From Margaritispora aquatica (Eukaryota > Ascomycota > Leotiomycetes > Helotiales > Discinellaceae): a stretch of 64,000 bases of DNA. Made by a program: the position numbers and the translations under genes. Below are positions 10,306 to 23,017 of the stretch, one piece after another. The first letter of the stretch is position 1. Each line of letters begins with the position of its first letter. Under the pieces are notes generated by a model. That model had not been told where the DNA came from, searched no databases, and saw only the letters and a list, made by a program, of their open reading frames with translations. The stretch covers positions 558,001-622,000 of the forward strand of contig VJWN01000006.1 in NCBI GenBank assembly GCA_007644065.1. Reading direction: 5' to 3'.

Positions 10306-13300
10306 TCAACTGGTCGAAGAAGTGACCTGAGCAGCATCGATCAACGGTCTAGCGAGTTGCAAGAACCCTTCCACAAAAGTATACGGCGCCGGATCATCCC
10401 TGAAGCTACCATTCTCGTTGCCCACCTCTAGCGAGTTGTACAAAGGTCGAGGCGGGACGCCGTCTTTGGCTGCTGCTGGATCTTTATATGGCTGGAGCCA
10501 ATTCCACATACTACCAAGAGAGTCAGTCAAAAGGACAGAGAGAGGATCCTGACGAGAAGTGATCTTACCCTTTGCCGCCTGCAATTGGGAGTCGTATTGG
10601 GTACGATTCTTCCTTCTTGGTTGGGTCGTTGCTCGCTTGTTGGGTGAGCCATGTGTCTGTTTTGAGAGGTGCTTGGGTGTTGTATTGTTTCGGCACGTCT
10701 TTGGTGAGGAGCATTGGGCCGAGAGTAAAGAATGCAGCTTTGCTTTTGTTAGCTATACCAGTCTTATTTCTTAGGGGGAGGGAGAGGCTTACTCATGTTC
10801 CTCATAGCAGATTCCAGCGACCACCCAGGTAGCTTGAGACTTCGGATTGGCAGGATAGCACTGTAGAGATGCAGCGGCGTGTAAGGATCTATCAAGAGCG
10901 TCTTGACTTTGAACTTCTCGGCTTGCATTCTCAGCAGTCCCTTAGTGGAGTCTACCGTCGTGGGATCGATGAAATAAGGGGTCAGGGTAGGGAAGTTGTG
11001 CGGCTCGATCATGACTCTTGGGTCGAGTTTCTCCTGCTCCTGTGTCTCAGAGTCGCTGTTGGGATATGGGTATGTGTACATGGTCTTAAACGAGGTGGTG
11101 CCTGTGCTGGTGTCGAGATTGTCGTCTGTATCCCAGTAGCATACTACGCCATCAAAGGGCCGTTGGAACTGTACGTCGCATTAGCTGAGATGAGATGATA
11201 ATTTCACACAAAGGGACACTTACATCGCCAATCTTGACCGGGAAATTGTAGGAATACATCATATCCTCCTCATAACCCGGTGCAGGCTGCTGACCCAGCG
11301 TATGTTGCGCCTTCTTCGGTGCTTCAGCGAGCTCAAGTGACCAGCCTACATTAACCAGAGCCAAAGGCTTTCCGACGATTGCGTTTGCGTATGCCGAGTA
11401 CTGGGATGGCGGGAACGGCATCGAGCCTATAGCACCATTGATCATGCCCCATAAGGCACGTAGATACTCTTGTGCGTTTGCAACGGGGTTGGTCTCGCTA
11501 GGTTGCATTTTGGCAATCAGGTCGATGAGCTGTTGCGAGACGAGCTTGCCAGCTACGTCTGGAGGTGGTGATGCGAAGGGTGCCCATTGTAGACCGGTTA
11601 CTGTTCCGGTTGGGCCACCGAAGCGGAGGGAGGTGTAGAAGATGCCTTCGCCTGTGAAAAATTGAAGCGAGGAGTCGGGGTAGTTTACGATAATCCCTAC
11701 TAGGTGTCAGTTTGTTCTCTTTCTCGTCAATGGGTCTCATCTTACATCCAAAGATAGGATTGTCCCAATCGTTACAAGTTTTCCAAGGAGGGGACAGCGC
11801 TTTCTGAGCATCATCGAAGTTGCGTTGGAGGAATGCGGCATTCATCCGTGCTGTCTGGTTGATCGCCGGCGTTATCTGAATGAATGGTGATTGCACCATT
11901 TTAGAGCTCGTCCTTGCATCGGTGCTGGTGAACACGGTATTGAGAACGTCACCTGGCAGCAAAGTAGGACACATTTGATCTGCTAAGCAAGGATGAATTG
12001 GGAATTCTGGAACTTGAGGGGCGATTCTTGGCTTTCTCTTTGGCAGAGGGCATGCAATAGCTTGACCAAATTTATCAATGATCTTCAAGTTCGTAAGGAC
12101 TGGTCACTTGTTAGCACCATACGAAGGTTAATAGCAAAGCTTATTACCGAGTTGTCCATGTTGAACGGGTTTGAATGGTTGAAATTTCACGCCATCGAAG
12201 TCTGACAGTGTACCATAAGGCGTCTTTGCAGTATTGCTATCCATCTGGGTGATGATATCTCTCATCAGATTCGCATCGGTCACGCCCATTCTTTGGACAC
12301 CGACATCAATTGCCTCTTGAAGAGGCAAATTTGCACCACCTGGTATCCTGACATTTGGTTTGACATGAGAGCCAGTCCCTAGAGTCAGTAAAGCATCGGT
12401 GAAGCCTAAGAGATCTCCACTAATGAAAGGAAGCTGCTCGACTTTCTTTACAAAGGCCTAAGCGAGTTAGTAATTGCCAGAAGCGAGGAAGGAAGATATC
12501 ATACCTCAAGTTTTACTGGATCTACTTTGCCATTTGGCACTTCTACCCCTTTGTCGTTTTTAGTGGTGGCTTGCAGAGACACCGGAGCATTGACACCAGC
12601 GACGTCAAGAACTTGCTTCACGATAGCTGCTAGCGCAAATGATGGTTGGGGCAAGACCAAAATGCGACCAGAAACAGCACGGGTATCTTGATCTAGGAGA
12701 TCTGTTGGTTCACGGAGAGGTGTGGGATTCTAAGCGAGAAACCCTGGTATTAGTTGTCTATTTCTTGCTACCTGACGGAAAAGCAGAGCAATTAAACTTA
12801 GGAACTTTGAAACATACACAGCTTCGAACAGTACTTTGAAGAGATTGCGAGCAAATAAAGGTAGTAGATAACTTACTATGTAACGAATTTGCTGTTGGTT
12901 ATTTGAAGACATTGGTGAACTTCCCAGACCGATGGACCAAAGTGATGCATCTACATTGTAAAATACACCTTCCCACTCAACAAAAATCGGGCAAAATGGT
13001 TGTCCTTTCCATTTCTTGAACCCGTTCTTTTCAGGCTTTGTAGCGTCGTTTGCTTCAAGTAACAGACTCGATATTGTGTCCTTGATTACACCTGATGAGG
13101 CGGGTAGATTGAGGTTACCTAAAATCCTAGCGATCAAAGTATCAACAGAAGGACTCGGCGATGGCGATGGGGCCAATTTGGCGGGTAGCTTGACTTCAGT
13201 TCCAAATCGGATCTGAAGCTGATCCAAAAACTCGTCAGGCCATCCAGAGTCCATGCCAGCAATCAGAAGAGTTGGGTCTGTTCGTTGCTTAAAGGCTTGT

Positions 13301-15408
13301 CCAGCTACCTTCTTGACTGGAACTATCGGAAGACTCCTCGGACCTGATGGAGTTATGATGTTGCTGATATTTTTCTCAAGAGTTGTTTTTGTGTCAAGTA
13401 GAGATTGCAGGATACTCTTCTCAGCTTTCTTATCCATGACATCTCTACCATACAGCGCCAACAGCTTGCCGAGATAGCTTTGTTTTCTCACAGGATTGCC
13501 GTTGTTTGCATCCGAGCAGTACTTGAAGAATTCGGCAAATAAGCCCCATCTTCCAATTGCTATCATGCGATCAGTGATGTCGAGCTGTTGCTGATACTCA
13601 TTCAATTTGTTGAGAATATCAAGTTCTGACCACAACGTAGGATCGGTGGAGATCGTGAGATTCTTGGTGGTGCCAGGAGCTTGAGGTGGCCCATTGTCAG
13701 CTTTTTTCTTGTCGTAGTGCCATGTAAAACCCCCCAATGCCGTCATGAAACGTTGCCCTTGAATTAGATCGGAAGCTTTGATGCGCGCATCGTAGTCCTC
13801 CCCAGTAGCGTACAAAAGTTCAGATAAGTCAAGCAGGGTATTTGCTGTAGCACTTGCCCCTGTTCCAAGAATGGAGTCCTCCATTTCCGTGTCATTCTTA
13901 TGAGCTTGAAGAAATGTGAGAACTGAATCCAGAGGCGTTGCACCAACCGCGATTGGTTCCATATCGACTTTGTCCGTGAAGTTCTTGACATATTGGTCGG
14001 CTGCTGTATCCGGCCGAACACTAGCATCATATAAAACGTCGTAGATCACACCATGAGAGAGAATGGGAATCTTTGTGCGACTATTTTGAATCGGTAATGG
14101 AACATCATCAGCAAGATTGCAGAAGAAGCTTTCCAAACGACTTTCTAAGCCACCTAGAAACCCATTTGCGCCTAATGGACCGTCGTCAGAGGAGCTGTGC
14201 CAGCCGATGACAACATAGTCGCAAAGTGCGCGCTGTAGATGCTTTCCGGCTGTGCCATATTCGAAATTATCTTTCATCGAAAAAACATTGGGATTATGAA
14301 TAGTGTAATCAGCGAAAAGTGGGTTGGATGAATTCATGACACTTAAAGGTACTCTGTCTGATACAGTCTCCGAATACGTATTTGATGACAGATTCTTGGA
14401 GCGGAAGCCAATGTACTTTTCAGCCTGACTATGAAGAAGATTTGAGGGGGCCTCTTTTGTATCATAGACGACGTAGGGAGTGACCTCCGTTTCCAAGTCC
14501 TAGTGAGGTCAATCACATAATTCAACATATTTATGCTTTCAGAACTTGATAAAGTGAGGAAACGGTCATCTGGGGCCAACTTACAACATCGCCTGCTAAG
14601 GTTGGGTCATCTACGGTACGTAACCTGTCCGATTCAATAACCCATGCTTCTAGGGCAGGTAAATTGGCCTCAGGAGGTGATTGCTCTTTTAATTTCCGCA
14701 CTACCAGAAATCTGTTTGGCGTGAGACGAAACGTTGGGTTCTTTCCAGCAGCAATATTCTTTGGCTTGAGATTTGGATCTGCACCAGGTTTTAATGCTGG
14801 GTCATCTGGATCGTTGCGATCGGCTCCCGAGGCCGCACTCACTCCAGCACGATAACCACGAGGTAATGACCAATGCAAATATACTCCCAAACGGCCTTCA
14901 TTGATTGCTCCATCAGCGACCGTAGCGAAGTCAGGCTGAGGATTCTTAATGTCTACTGTCTTGAGTTGTACAGAGAAAGCTTTGGAAATCCGTGGGTTCA
15001 GAAATGCAGGCCGACAAGCATGAAGATCCACAGGGGGCAAAACATCATGCTTTTAAAGTCAGAAATTGCAAATGGTGTAGAATTTATACAATCTCACTTG
15101 AATTACAGAGTTGTCCAGTCTGAGACCGACATAATCTGGCTGAGTGATAGGTGCAATCAGAACCTTAGGACCTTGCGTATCACATGTGGGTTTGCTGTGA
15201 GCTGTTAGTTTTGAGGTTCAGATTTTATACATACATATGTTTCAAGAGTATCAAGTATGAAATATAAGATTTTGGTAGAGCTCTCACACGCTGCTCATCT
15301 TGCTACGGAAACATACAACGAAATATGAGAATACACTTACTTGAGCACGAAAGCATCAAGATTCATAGGTAGCAGTACCGGACCTTTTTGCAACACCGGA
15401 TCCGCCAT
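10306..15408 (-). CDS. Gene A: giant 1455-aa protein of unrecognised family with LHW and PNR motifs
   Basis: I assembled 11 exons with consistent phases: 15341-15408, 15098-15194, 14585-15049, 12877-14499, 12504-12729, 12148-12457, 11746-12099, 11224-11699, 10793-11168, 10569-10737 and 10306-10510. The product starts MADPVLQKGPVLLPMNLDAFVLN, followed by an LxLDN block. Conserved-looking motifs are GVYLHWSLP (about 110-118), LTPNRFLVVR (about 164-173) and AWVIESD (about 190-196). A long alpha-rich middle part follows. The C-terminal third is rich in aromatic and Pro-ordered blocks, such as FDGVVCYWDT, LLIDPYTPLHLYSAILP and KLPGW. There is no signal peptide or transmembrane helix. I do not recognise a named domain. 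The N-terminal pattern reminds me of large uncharacterised bacterial proteins, which a search must confirm. It lies near genes B and C, which have the same unusual size and intron load. Function unknown. Confidence 0.78.
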
Positions 15409-16669
15409 TTTCAGCAACTTGAAAACTCGTTTGTACCTCTTACCAAGCGAGAAGATCTAAAATTCAATGAGGCCGTAGATACTGCAATATCATCGGCATT
15501 GCTTGAGCCTTTGGCGAAGCCAATGTGCATCTTTGGACAAGCACAATGAAGGCGCGATAATTATCAGCATTGTGGGTGTGAATATCCTTCACCAAGAGAA
15601 GCGCCTTGACGCCTCCAGCTGCAAGAGCCATCCAGACCCCTCACTTTCATGTACGAGCCATGCGAGAAGTCAGACTTGAATTTAGCCTTCGTTTCTTCTG
15701 CTCATAGTTCATCTGCAAGTCAAAAAAGTGACAAAGCGCGTCCGTCTGGTACCCAAGCCAACCACCTTCATTAATTGCCCTGGGTTGCATTCCTAACCAG
15801 TAGTTCTCAATATTGGCATGCGCGAGCAGTCGTCTTACATGGTGGGTGAGCTGGCAGTCGTCTGATAATGATCTAAGGTAGTCATCTGGCAGAAGTTCGA
15901 AGTTGATAGTGATGCTAGAAGTACAGAAAGCACATTGATAGTGAATATGCGATAAGTGAAAGATTATGCCAAGTGGTGAAGTGGAACTTTGCATGAGCTG
16001 AAGTTGGAAAAATGGGGCATCCGGTCGAATAACCGAGACCCCATGGGGGTCAAAGATCCACAAAAGGGGGGTGATTTGGGGGAGCTTACTGCCTCTTTCC
16101 ATAGGGCTGGATATCAAGTGCATCAAATGTATCATCGACCATCGAGACAAAGAATTTTCAAGGACATGATTTCACCCTGGCAACATCGCGTCGTATATTC
16201 TGATCCTCATAGGGCGGCGAGTGCAACCCAAGAATGGATTCTCAGCTCGCTCACGCGCATAGTGGCGTCGTCGTGGCTTGCTGTGCATCGATGTGAGACT
16301 GGAGGTTGCCGTTCTCTTGCCTCTTTAATTGTTCAATTGTTTTGATTCATCGTATCTTTTGTGCCCAGCGTTTGTTTGAACACTCAGAAGCCAACCAGTA
16401 GCCCTGTGTATCAGAAATAGGGTTCGAACGCCTGCTTCGGTGCGTGATCAGCTGCGGTATGTTCCAGCTGCTTACCAGCGCCTCTTTCTGAAGCTCCCCT
16501 GTAAGGAGCAACAACATCAACTTCAAAATATTTTGGTGTTGATCTCACAGACCACCAAAATATTGAGAGCATTCAGTCATTTTCTTTTTTTGCAACTTCC
16601 AAAGCCCATCAGTTGAACTGTGATTTTCGAAGCACCTAGTCCTATCCACCTTCAACATCACAATCAACA
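15409..16669. other. Spacer between gene A and the tetraspan gene
   Basis: It contains the divergent upstream regions of gene A (minus) and the tetraspan gene (plus). One motif-free open frame runs on the minus strand (15647-16150; see the separate entry). A run of C/T and the inverted words CCAAAATATT...AATATTTTGG occur at about 16520-16565. Confidence 0.4.
15647..16150 (-). CDS. Possible hypothetical ORF, unrecognised
   Basis: A continuous frame of up to 167 codons, with the first in-frame ATG near 16135. The composition looks protein-like in its second half (a charged/aromatic stretch ending ...SLTSRMART), but there is no motif, no signal peptide and no splice evidence. It sits entirely in the upstream region of gene A, on the same strand, and could be part of that gene's leader. 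Treat it as weak. Confidence 0.2.
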   Translation of the reverse strand: MSRWSMIHLMHLISSPMERGSKLPQITPLLWIFDPHGVSVIRPDAPFFQLQLMQSSTSPLGIIFHLSHIHYQCAFCTSSITINFELLPDDYLRSLSDDCQLTHHVRRLLAHANIENYWLGMQPRAINEGGWLGYQTDALCHFFDLQMNYEQKKRRLNSSLTSRMART

Positions 16670-17613
16670 ATGCGTCGCAGGGCTGTTGTGACCTCTGTGG
16701 TCATCTTCTCTCTCTCAATCGTGTCAACCACTTTCGTTCTCCTCGCCCTAACATCCCCGAGATGGTCGGTACAAAAGTACTACGTGTCGGCGACAGGTAG
16801 TCCTGCCCTAGGAGCAGACTGGGTCAAGCCTATCTGTTGGGCATACCGATCACCCTTTTACCGATGTGAATTACCTATCATCAACGAGACGGCGACGCCC
16901 ATGACTTGCGAGATCCCCAATTGCAAATTCTATGCTCCATATGGATATGGCAAGACGAGTTGCAGGTTGGCTGTAGAGAATAACGGCAGCGACCCGAATA
17001 GCATCACGAATGCTGGGGAGCAGGAATGTCAGGAAGGTGAGAAGGATACCCTTGCGCATAATTGAGATGAGACACTAATTTTGAAAAAGTACACTATGCT
17101 GGAAACCTCCAAATCGCATCTTCCGTGTTCATCGTATTGGGACTGATACTACTCATCCCATTGACCCTCGGCAACTTTCTCTTCGGTCTAGGTATCGACT
17201 CTAGGCAAGGCGAATCTCCTCGCCCAGCCGAGACCGAAGAAGCATCATCGACGCCAGAGCCCAAGACCAGCGCAACGCACCACTCGACACCAAACGGAAC
17301 GCACAAGCATCCAATGTCCAAAAAGCTCTCGCCATACACACCCTACGTCGTCCTTTTCACTCTCTTCAGTCTATTTGCCGGCGCTGGACTCCAGATCCTG
17401 GCGCAGTTCTTTGGCGTGCTATCCATGACGTTGAATGCGACGCCGACTCCGTATCAGGCGGTGGCATACAATCGAGACGTGCTGGGAGCGACGCCGTGGA
17501 TTATTGACAAGGCGCTGAATACGTATGCTACAGTTGCGTGGACATGCACGCTGGCGACTGCGTTTCTGGTGGGGTTCGTGTATAGGACGCCGAGGTTTGA
17601 GAAGTTTGTCTGA
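16670..17613 (+). CDS. SUR7/claudin-like four-helix membrane protein
   Basis: Two exons, 16670-17036 and 17090-17613 (53-nt intron), give 296 aa. Helix 1 is near residues 6-29. A ~100-residue extracellular loop follows, with Cys pairs and a W(x)nC-like claudin/SUR7 arrangement (WAYRSPFYRCEL). Helix 2 is near 130-155, then an acidic/His-rich cytosolic linker. Helices 3 and 4 lie near 217-245 and 268-287, and the tail is short. This topology fits the SUR7/PalI superfamily of cortical plasma-membrane proteins in fungi. It is inserted between giant genes A and B, so it may be a chance neighbour or a membrane partner of their products; the sequence cannot decide. Confidence 0.7.
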
Positions 17614-18027
17614 GTTAATACTGTGAACATGGAAGTTACGGAGCATATGAAGCTTGCATTTGATGTTTCGATTTGCGCATGGCGTTTAGAGTGTACGAGC
17701 CAGAAGTTACCGAAAATCTTGTTCCGGAGTTTGATTAGCCTAATTTAGGGAATTAATTGTGTAAACACGAATTGAAGGTTTTGAATTTCGCAAGCAACGG
17801 TCCTGACCATTCGTACAATGCACCGGAAAACAGATTCAACTCTTGTCCTGACGAAGAAAAGAAAAATTACTGTACCGTTTCATCAAAGTTTCGATACTCT
17901 CACTGGATTCTCATATGAAGTCTCACGAAGCACAACTGAAATCATATATTTGAAACTGTCTTCCACGTATAGATAGAGAATCAACGTTCATTATCATCGC
18001 CACCGTTCATCGTAAGACCACCAGATC
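17614..18027. other. Convergent 3' spacer
   Basis: An AT-rich 414-bp stretch lies between the stop of the tetraspan gene (plus) and the stop of gene B (minus). No gene or repeat was seen. Confidence 0.5.
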
Positions 18028-21000
18028 TCATTCACTAACTACATCCTTCTTCAAGCACATCAATGGAATGGGACTCTGCGGCGCTCCAGGTTCTGAGTTC
18101 CCATCCGTGACCTGCGTCAAAATCCGACCATCGGGCATCAAATACCTCTCTATGAGCCTCAACTTCACGACTCCTCGCTTCTCTTTCACAATACTGGGTG
18201 GGGTTGTGGCTTTTCCGTCTTTGGTGACCTGCACAATACTCGAATTTAGAGGCTTCTTGATCTTCGCGATTGGCACCTCGGCGAGTCGGATGCTCAAGTC
18301 GTTGGTGCGGTGGTCATCTATGAGCTTGACGGTGGCATCGTGTCTTCCAGACCGGGGGATGAGCTTGATGCCTAATACGGGCTTGCCAGCCGCGTCTTGT
18401 GTGTTGTAGAGAGTGGGTACGAAGCGTGGATTGTTGACCATGTGCACGCCTGGACCGTGATAACCTCCTACTGGCAGTAGTGGCTCCCGGACTTGGTTCT
18501 TGGCGTCTGGTGCATCGGTGCCGTCTGAGATGGGCATTTCGATTGAGATGTCTTGGAGCAGAAAGGTTGTGTTTGAACGGGGTGCGATACGTCTGATGGC
18601 TATGATGATGTCGTAGAGAAACTCGGTATCAGTTGGTACTGGAATGTGTTAGTGTGGTTTTGAAGATGGGAAGTAGGGAGCGTACAATAATCTAAGGGTG
18701 CATAGCAGACTTCTTTGTTGTTTGATAAGAGTGGTGTGGGTGGTGGTGTACGATAATCAACATGGAAAATCAGTGTAAATTGTGGCCCGGGAATGGTTCC
18801 TACTCCAGGCTTGTTGGTGAGTGTGAAAGGAGGCGAGTTGGTGATGGCCGAAGAGTTTAGACGAGGCGGTGGTGGTATGTCTGGAATCTTGCTCGCGGGT
18901 GTGAGTGGGCCAACATTGATTTTCGTTGGATCTATGGCCGTTGTTTTTACCAAAGGACCTGATGGTAACATGTCTTGAGTAAGTGTGCCCTCTGTCTCAT
19001 GCGGCGAAGCATCTCGTGTGGTGCCCAACCAAAGCTGCACTTGTTAGCATAATCGATCTTTTTACGGGAAAGAAGGATGTATACCTGACGAACGAATTTT
19101 GGGTACGGTTTTTCAACCTTTGGAGCAGTGTCGGGCTTGATAACCAGTGCATCTAGGATGATTAGCTCATTAAATTCAGAGATACCTATTTCACTTACAA
19201 GCTGGGTCGCTAAGCTCAATACCAATGAGAGCCGAGGTAGGGACGTCTTCTACATACGCATTTGCATATTTCACCGAGCCTGTGAGCTTCTTGTTGATGA
19301 CTTCAGCGAGCTTAGTAGGGTTTATACAGCGGGAGTCGTTCTTCCAGAATAATTTCTGGGTATCAGCGTCAGGCTGCTCATTCGCTGGTAACAATTTCCA
19401 TTCGCCATCCTCTCCAGTGCCCGTTGGAGCTTTTTCCTTGTCGGTGTACATCATACGGATTTCCAAACTGGGATTGATGATTGCATCCACAGTATTTGGA
19501 CCCAGATAGTCTCCGAGAGCATATCGCTGTTGATGTGGAGGTTGCGATATTTTGATTTCGTAGATTTCGTCAGGGGTGCAATCCAAAAGACATAATATCG
19601 TAAAGTCATCCAGCTTCGTCAACCTCACCACAGGGTTTCGTGGGTTTGTGGACTTGTCAACGACATAAGCTGTGTCCTTCCAAAGCCAACACCTGACTAT
19701 GATCTTCAGATCTGGAATCGCTTTCACCACCGAAGATCTGAAAACAAATCCAAACTGAGGGACGGGTGGTGTTCTATCTTTCAATCCCACGATTTGATCT
19801 TCAAGATAGTAGTTTATGACTTCTTTGATCCGTAGACGCGTGGAATCGTAGTCTGGTTCCAGATGGTTAGCACAACTGAGCGCCCCATCAAGAAATGCGT
19901 CCAGCCACGAGTGATCAATATAAAAGAATCGAAGAGCCTCAGGTGGGAGGTTGGGAGCTGTGGGTTTTCCTGGCTCGGGTGCTGCCCGGGTATGACTCGG
20001 CTCGGGGAATAGATAATGAGCTGGGATGTGGGCAAGATAGAGCGTGTCGCAAATCCATGCATGTATCAACTCCCAATCAGAGTTTGCGGCTTTCTCCAGG
20101 TGAAAATCGTTATATAGTGACTTCCCAGTGACGGTGCTAGCATATCGATCAACTGCTAGCTGAACTGCCTTTTTAAATACAGGAGCAACAGTTTTGTCCG
20201 TTAGAGGAGGGGCGACAGAGTCGGTTGAGGTTGGACTTAGACGAGAAGCAGCACCTGCAAACGCAGTTGTGGAATTGCGTGCACTATCCACGGCATTTGA
20301 TGCGTTAGCCAACGCTTCTGCTGTGGATTTAATGCCATTTAAAAAGAGTCTAGTATTGGAAGCGGACTTCGTCCAAACGAGACTACGGAATCGCAACAAA
20401 GCCGCATTGAATGGAGAGTCGGAGATAGCGGCGAGCTTGCCTAACGACCATGCAGATGAGTATGTCAAGTCCATGACTCCAATGTCTTTATCGAAAATCT
20501 GGTAGTCTTTCCCCGTCATAGAAAGTTTTGGCCAAGATTTTTTATCTTTTGCTGGACATTTAGGAGTTGGTGCTGAGACAAGTGGACCTCGCTAATTTCG
20601 GTATCAGCCAAAATGTTCCCTCATTATAGGTTACTTTGTCTAAATACAGCACGGAGTTATTTGAAGACTACATGTTGACTTCTGGTACTTACGATATGCG
20701 AGAACTTAAAGCTCTCTTGAAACTGACAGTAAGGAGACTGCAATGGTACTTACATTAAACGCCACCGACTCTTCACCTGTGGCTGTTCGCCAGCGAGACA
20801 TGGTGTATGACAAGTCAAGTCGATCATGAAGCAGCTGTGCAGCCTTTTGCAAACTGGGTTGAGGCTTGGGCTTGGGAATGCTGGGTGGCAGGGGGTCCGC
20901 TGGTGGATTCACGATATCCATCATACTTTTCAAGGTGGATTTAGGCGGCTTCAAGGTTTGCATGTCTTTGGCAATTGCTGCCATTGTGTCAACGAAATTG

Positions 21001-23017
21001 ACTGCAGCCGGGATGACTGTGTATGACTTTCGGAATGTCAGTATACCGATCTGACCAATGAAGCGATAATTCTTACCCAAGAGAAGAGGGATATGAGTCC
21101 AACTCTGTCATCGTCACCTAAAGCACGGAAGGGAGCCGCAGCCTTGACCAGACTTGAGTCGTAATGCTCCAGAGAGACGAGATGAACTACTTGGGTTTTA
21201 GGCATATTATTGTGCACGGATCCGGTGCGAGAAGATACCACGACCGAAAACCAGCCTATGGACCAATTAGTCAAGAAATACTTCTTTTAGTGTGAGGCAG
21301 AGCATTTGAGATGCGATTTTCTCGTAGGAGAGACAACTTAGAAATTGCGGGATAAATGACCTGTCCCTTTGGATGGCAATGCGAAACTGACATACCTTCC
21401 TCCTCTACTCCGGCATCCGGAAATCCGATGGTATTAACATGTCTTACATGAGCCATGAGCTTGGGTAGTAGGTTAGCCAATTGTTCTGTTACTTTGAGAA
21501 ATGGTTGTTACTTTTTGTCCCTCAAACTTCCTGTCTTCTTCATCCTTGACAAGATCAACAGTCTTAAATACATTAGCGTAATTTCTTTGTTTGAGAGACC
21601 TAAAGGCTAGATAGCTTACCGTCTTTTCACCAAAAATCATTTTTACGAGAGACTTTTTGGGAAATATAACGCTAGTCATGTCTACAGAAGCTTCCAGGTC
21701 TTTCAGATCCTGCGATTTTTCACCAGTTGATGTGTTCGGGTAGCCAGCTTCATAGTATATGCGGTTCTTTTCGATCTTTGTGAAGTACTCTCCAACCATC
21801 ATTTGGAAAGCGCCGTTCGCAGGAAGTTTATCTGGGACATAAGATGCGACTTTGCTTTCAAAAGTTTTCCCGTCCATTAGTCCGATAGCAGCTGCATCAT
21901 CTTGAGTGATCACCAATTCCTCTGGATCAAACACAACCAACGCCATCCATGGAATGAGATTGCTTCCCTTCTCCCCCACATCAATTGGATCTGAGACGAA
22001 ATTGTATGAAACACCGGCTTCACGTAGCCTGGTGCCAGATTAGCTCAGTTCTTGATACGACGTCGAGAGATAAGCTCTAACCATGGAACATGAGGGTCGT
22101 TAAAGACTATATGAGGTAAAATTCTGCCTTCATCTTGATGCCCAGAGGGTGGATAGAAAGTGTTGATATTCTTAGGATCGATGCTGAATTGAGGAGCCTG
22201 AACTTGGAAGGTTTGTCGTAGGATCGGGGGAGGAGCAGGAATTGGTGGGGTTGCCTTTGCATTGCCCACGATACTGAGGTCCGTCTAACAGGCTTCAGTG
22301 TTGGTATCGCAGGGCCAAAAGGAGGTTCTCAAAGTAGGGGAGGAACTTTAGAGGATAGGAAAACGGCTGGCGAGGTACAGTTCACACTCTAACTTCACAG
22401 AGCCATTGAGCGGCAAAGCAAGGATATGACATACCTCTGGCCCCTCGTAATTCCAGATGGGAAGATCTGGCCATTTCTGTGCTCGTACATTCTGTCGAGT
22501 TTCAATCCCATACAAGCCAGCTTCTGAATATTGTATTAGTGATGGGCGACTTGTCGGGTGACGGTCAGGCTTACTCAATGCAGGTTTGAAGTAGCTGTAC
22601 AAACGCTATTCCATGACTTAGTTCTGGAAAACCTCAAATTAGAAAGGACTTATACCACTATAGTCTGGTTAGTAAGTGCTCGGGTCTCACGCTTTGTCGT
22701 ACAATTTTTCGATATAAAGCAGTATTCTGAGAAATATTCAAGAACTGGGATTGCCAGTTCCCAAAAGATGAACATGTAAAATGCCTGTTGGTATTATGGA
22801 CTTCGAAATATAAAGCATTGAAGTTGCAGTTCATCAGTAGCTTTCACTGAGCATTTGCGTGGTGATACCTTAACCCAGCATCGACGACTTAAAAGATTTA
22901 ACATCATGAAACTTCCTTACTATGTCCATCTGGGAGTACCCCTTCAGCTGCTTCAGCAGGCCCATCTCCTCTCATGATTGCCTTTGCAATATCCTTTTTC
23001 ACAAGAACTCGCGCCAT
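18028..23017 (-). CDS. Gene B: giant ~1290-aa protein of unrecognised family, partner of genes A and C
   Basis: Exons, from the start: 22921-23017, 22575-22594, 22435-22523, 22082-22284, 21620-22028, 21396-21562, 21077-21255, 20754-21026, 20693-20722 (30 nt), 19199-20591, 19085-19152, 18686-19034 and 18028-18638. Phases agree from 22523 downward, except in 21396-21562, which holds 19 nt too many. The join of exon 1 to the second exon is out of phase by one, so an exon may be missing there. Landmarks in order: MARVLVKKDIAKAI start; YFKPALKAGLYGI; PHVPWLREAGVSYNFVSDP; LIPWMALVVF; KLMAHVRHVNTIGFPD; GWFSVVVSSRTG; VHLVSLE; SLFSWSYTVIP; and, in the long exon, LPPEALRFFYIDHSWLDAFLDGAL. No transmembrane segment or known catalytic motif was seen. 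It is divergent from gene C. Function unknown. Confidence 0.72.
20693..20722 (-). other. 30-nt microexon in gene B
   Basis: It is flanked by a CAG acceptor and a GTAAGT donor and encodes ten residues (FQESFKFSHI). It joins ...ESVAFN to RGPLVSAP in phase 0 on both sides. Skipping it would also keep frame, so alternative splicing is possible. Confidence 0.65.
21487..21511 (-). repeat. 19-bp frame-breaking insertion/duplication bounded by GTAACA repeats in gene B
   Basis: On the minus strand the hexamer GTAACA occurs twice, 19 bp apart (21506-21511 and 21487-21492). The upstream frame reads ...EGQK-VT into the first copy, and the downstream frame reads VT-EQLANLLPKL out of the second. Removing one 19-bp unit restores a single reading frame and the correct exon phase. 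It is too short for a normal intron, and GT-AG removal would leave an in-frame TAA. Either it is a real frameshift, an exceptional mini-intron or a sequence error. Confidence 0.6.

Noticed and set aside
16415..16460. GGGTTCGAAC word resembling a tRNA B box
   Set aside because: No matching A box, acceptor stem or anticodon arm could be folded around it.
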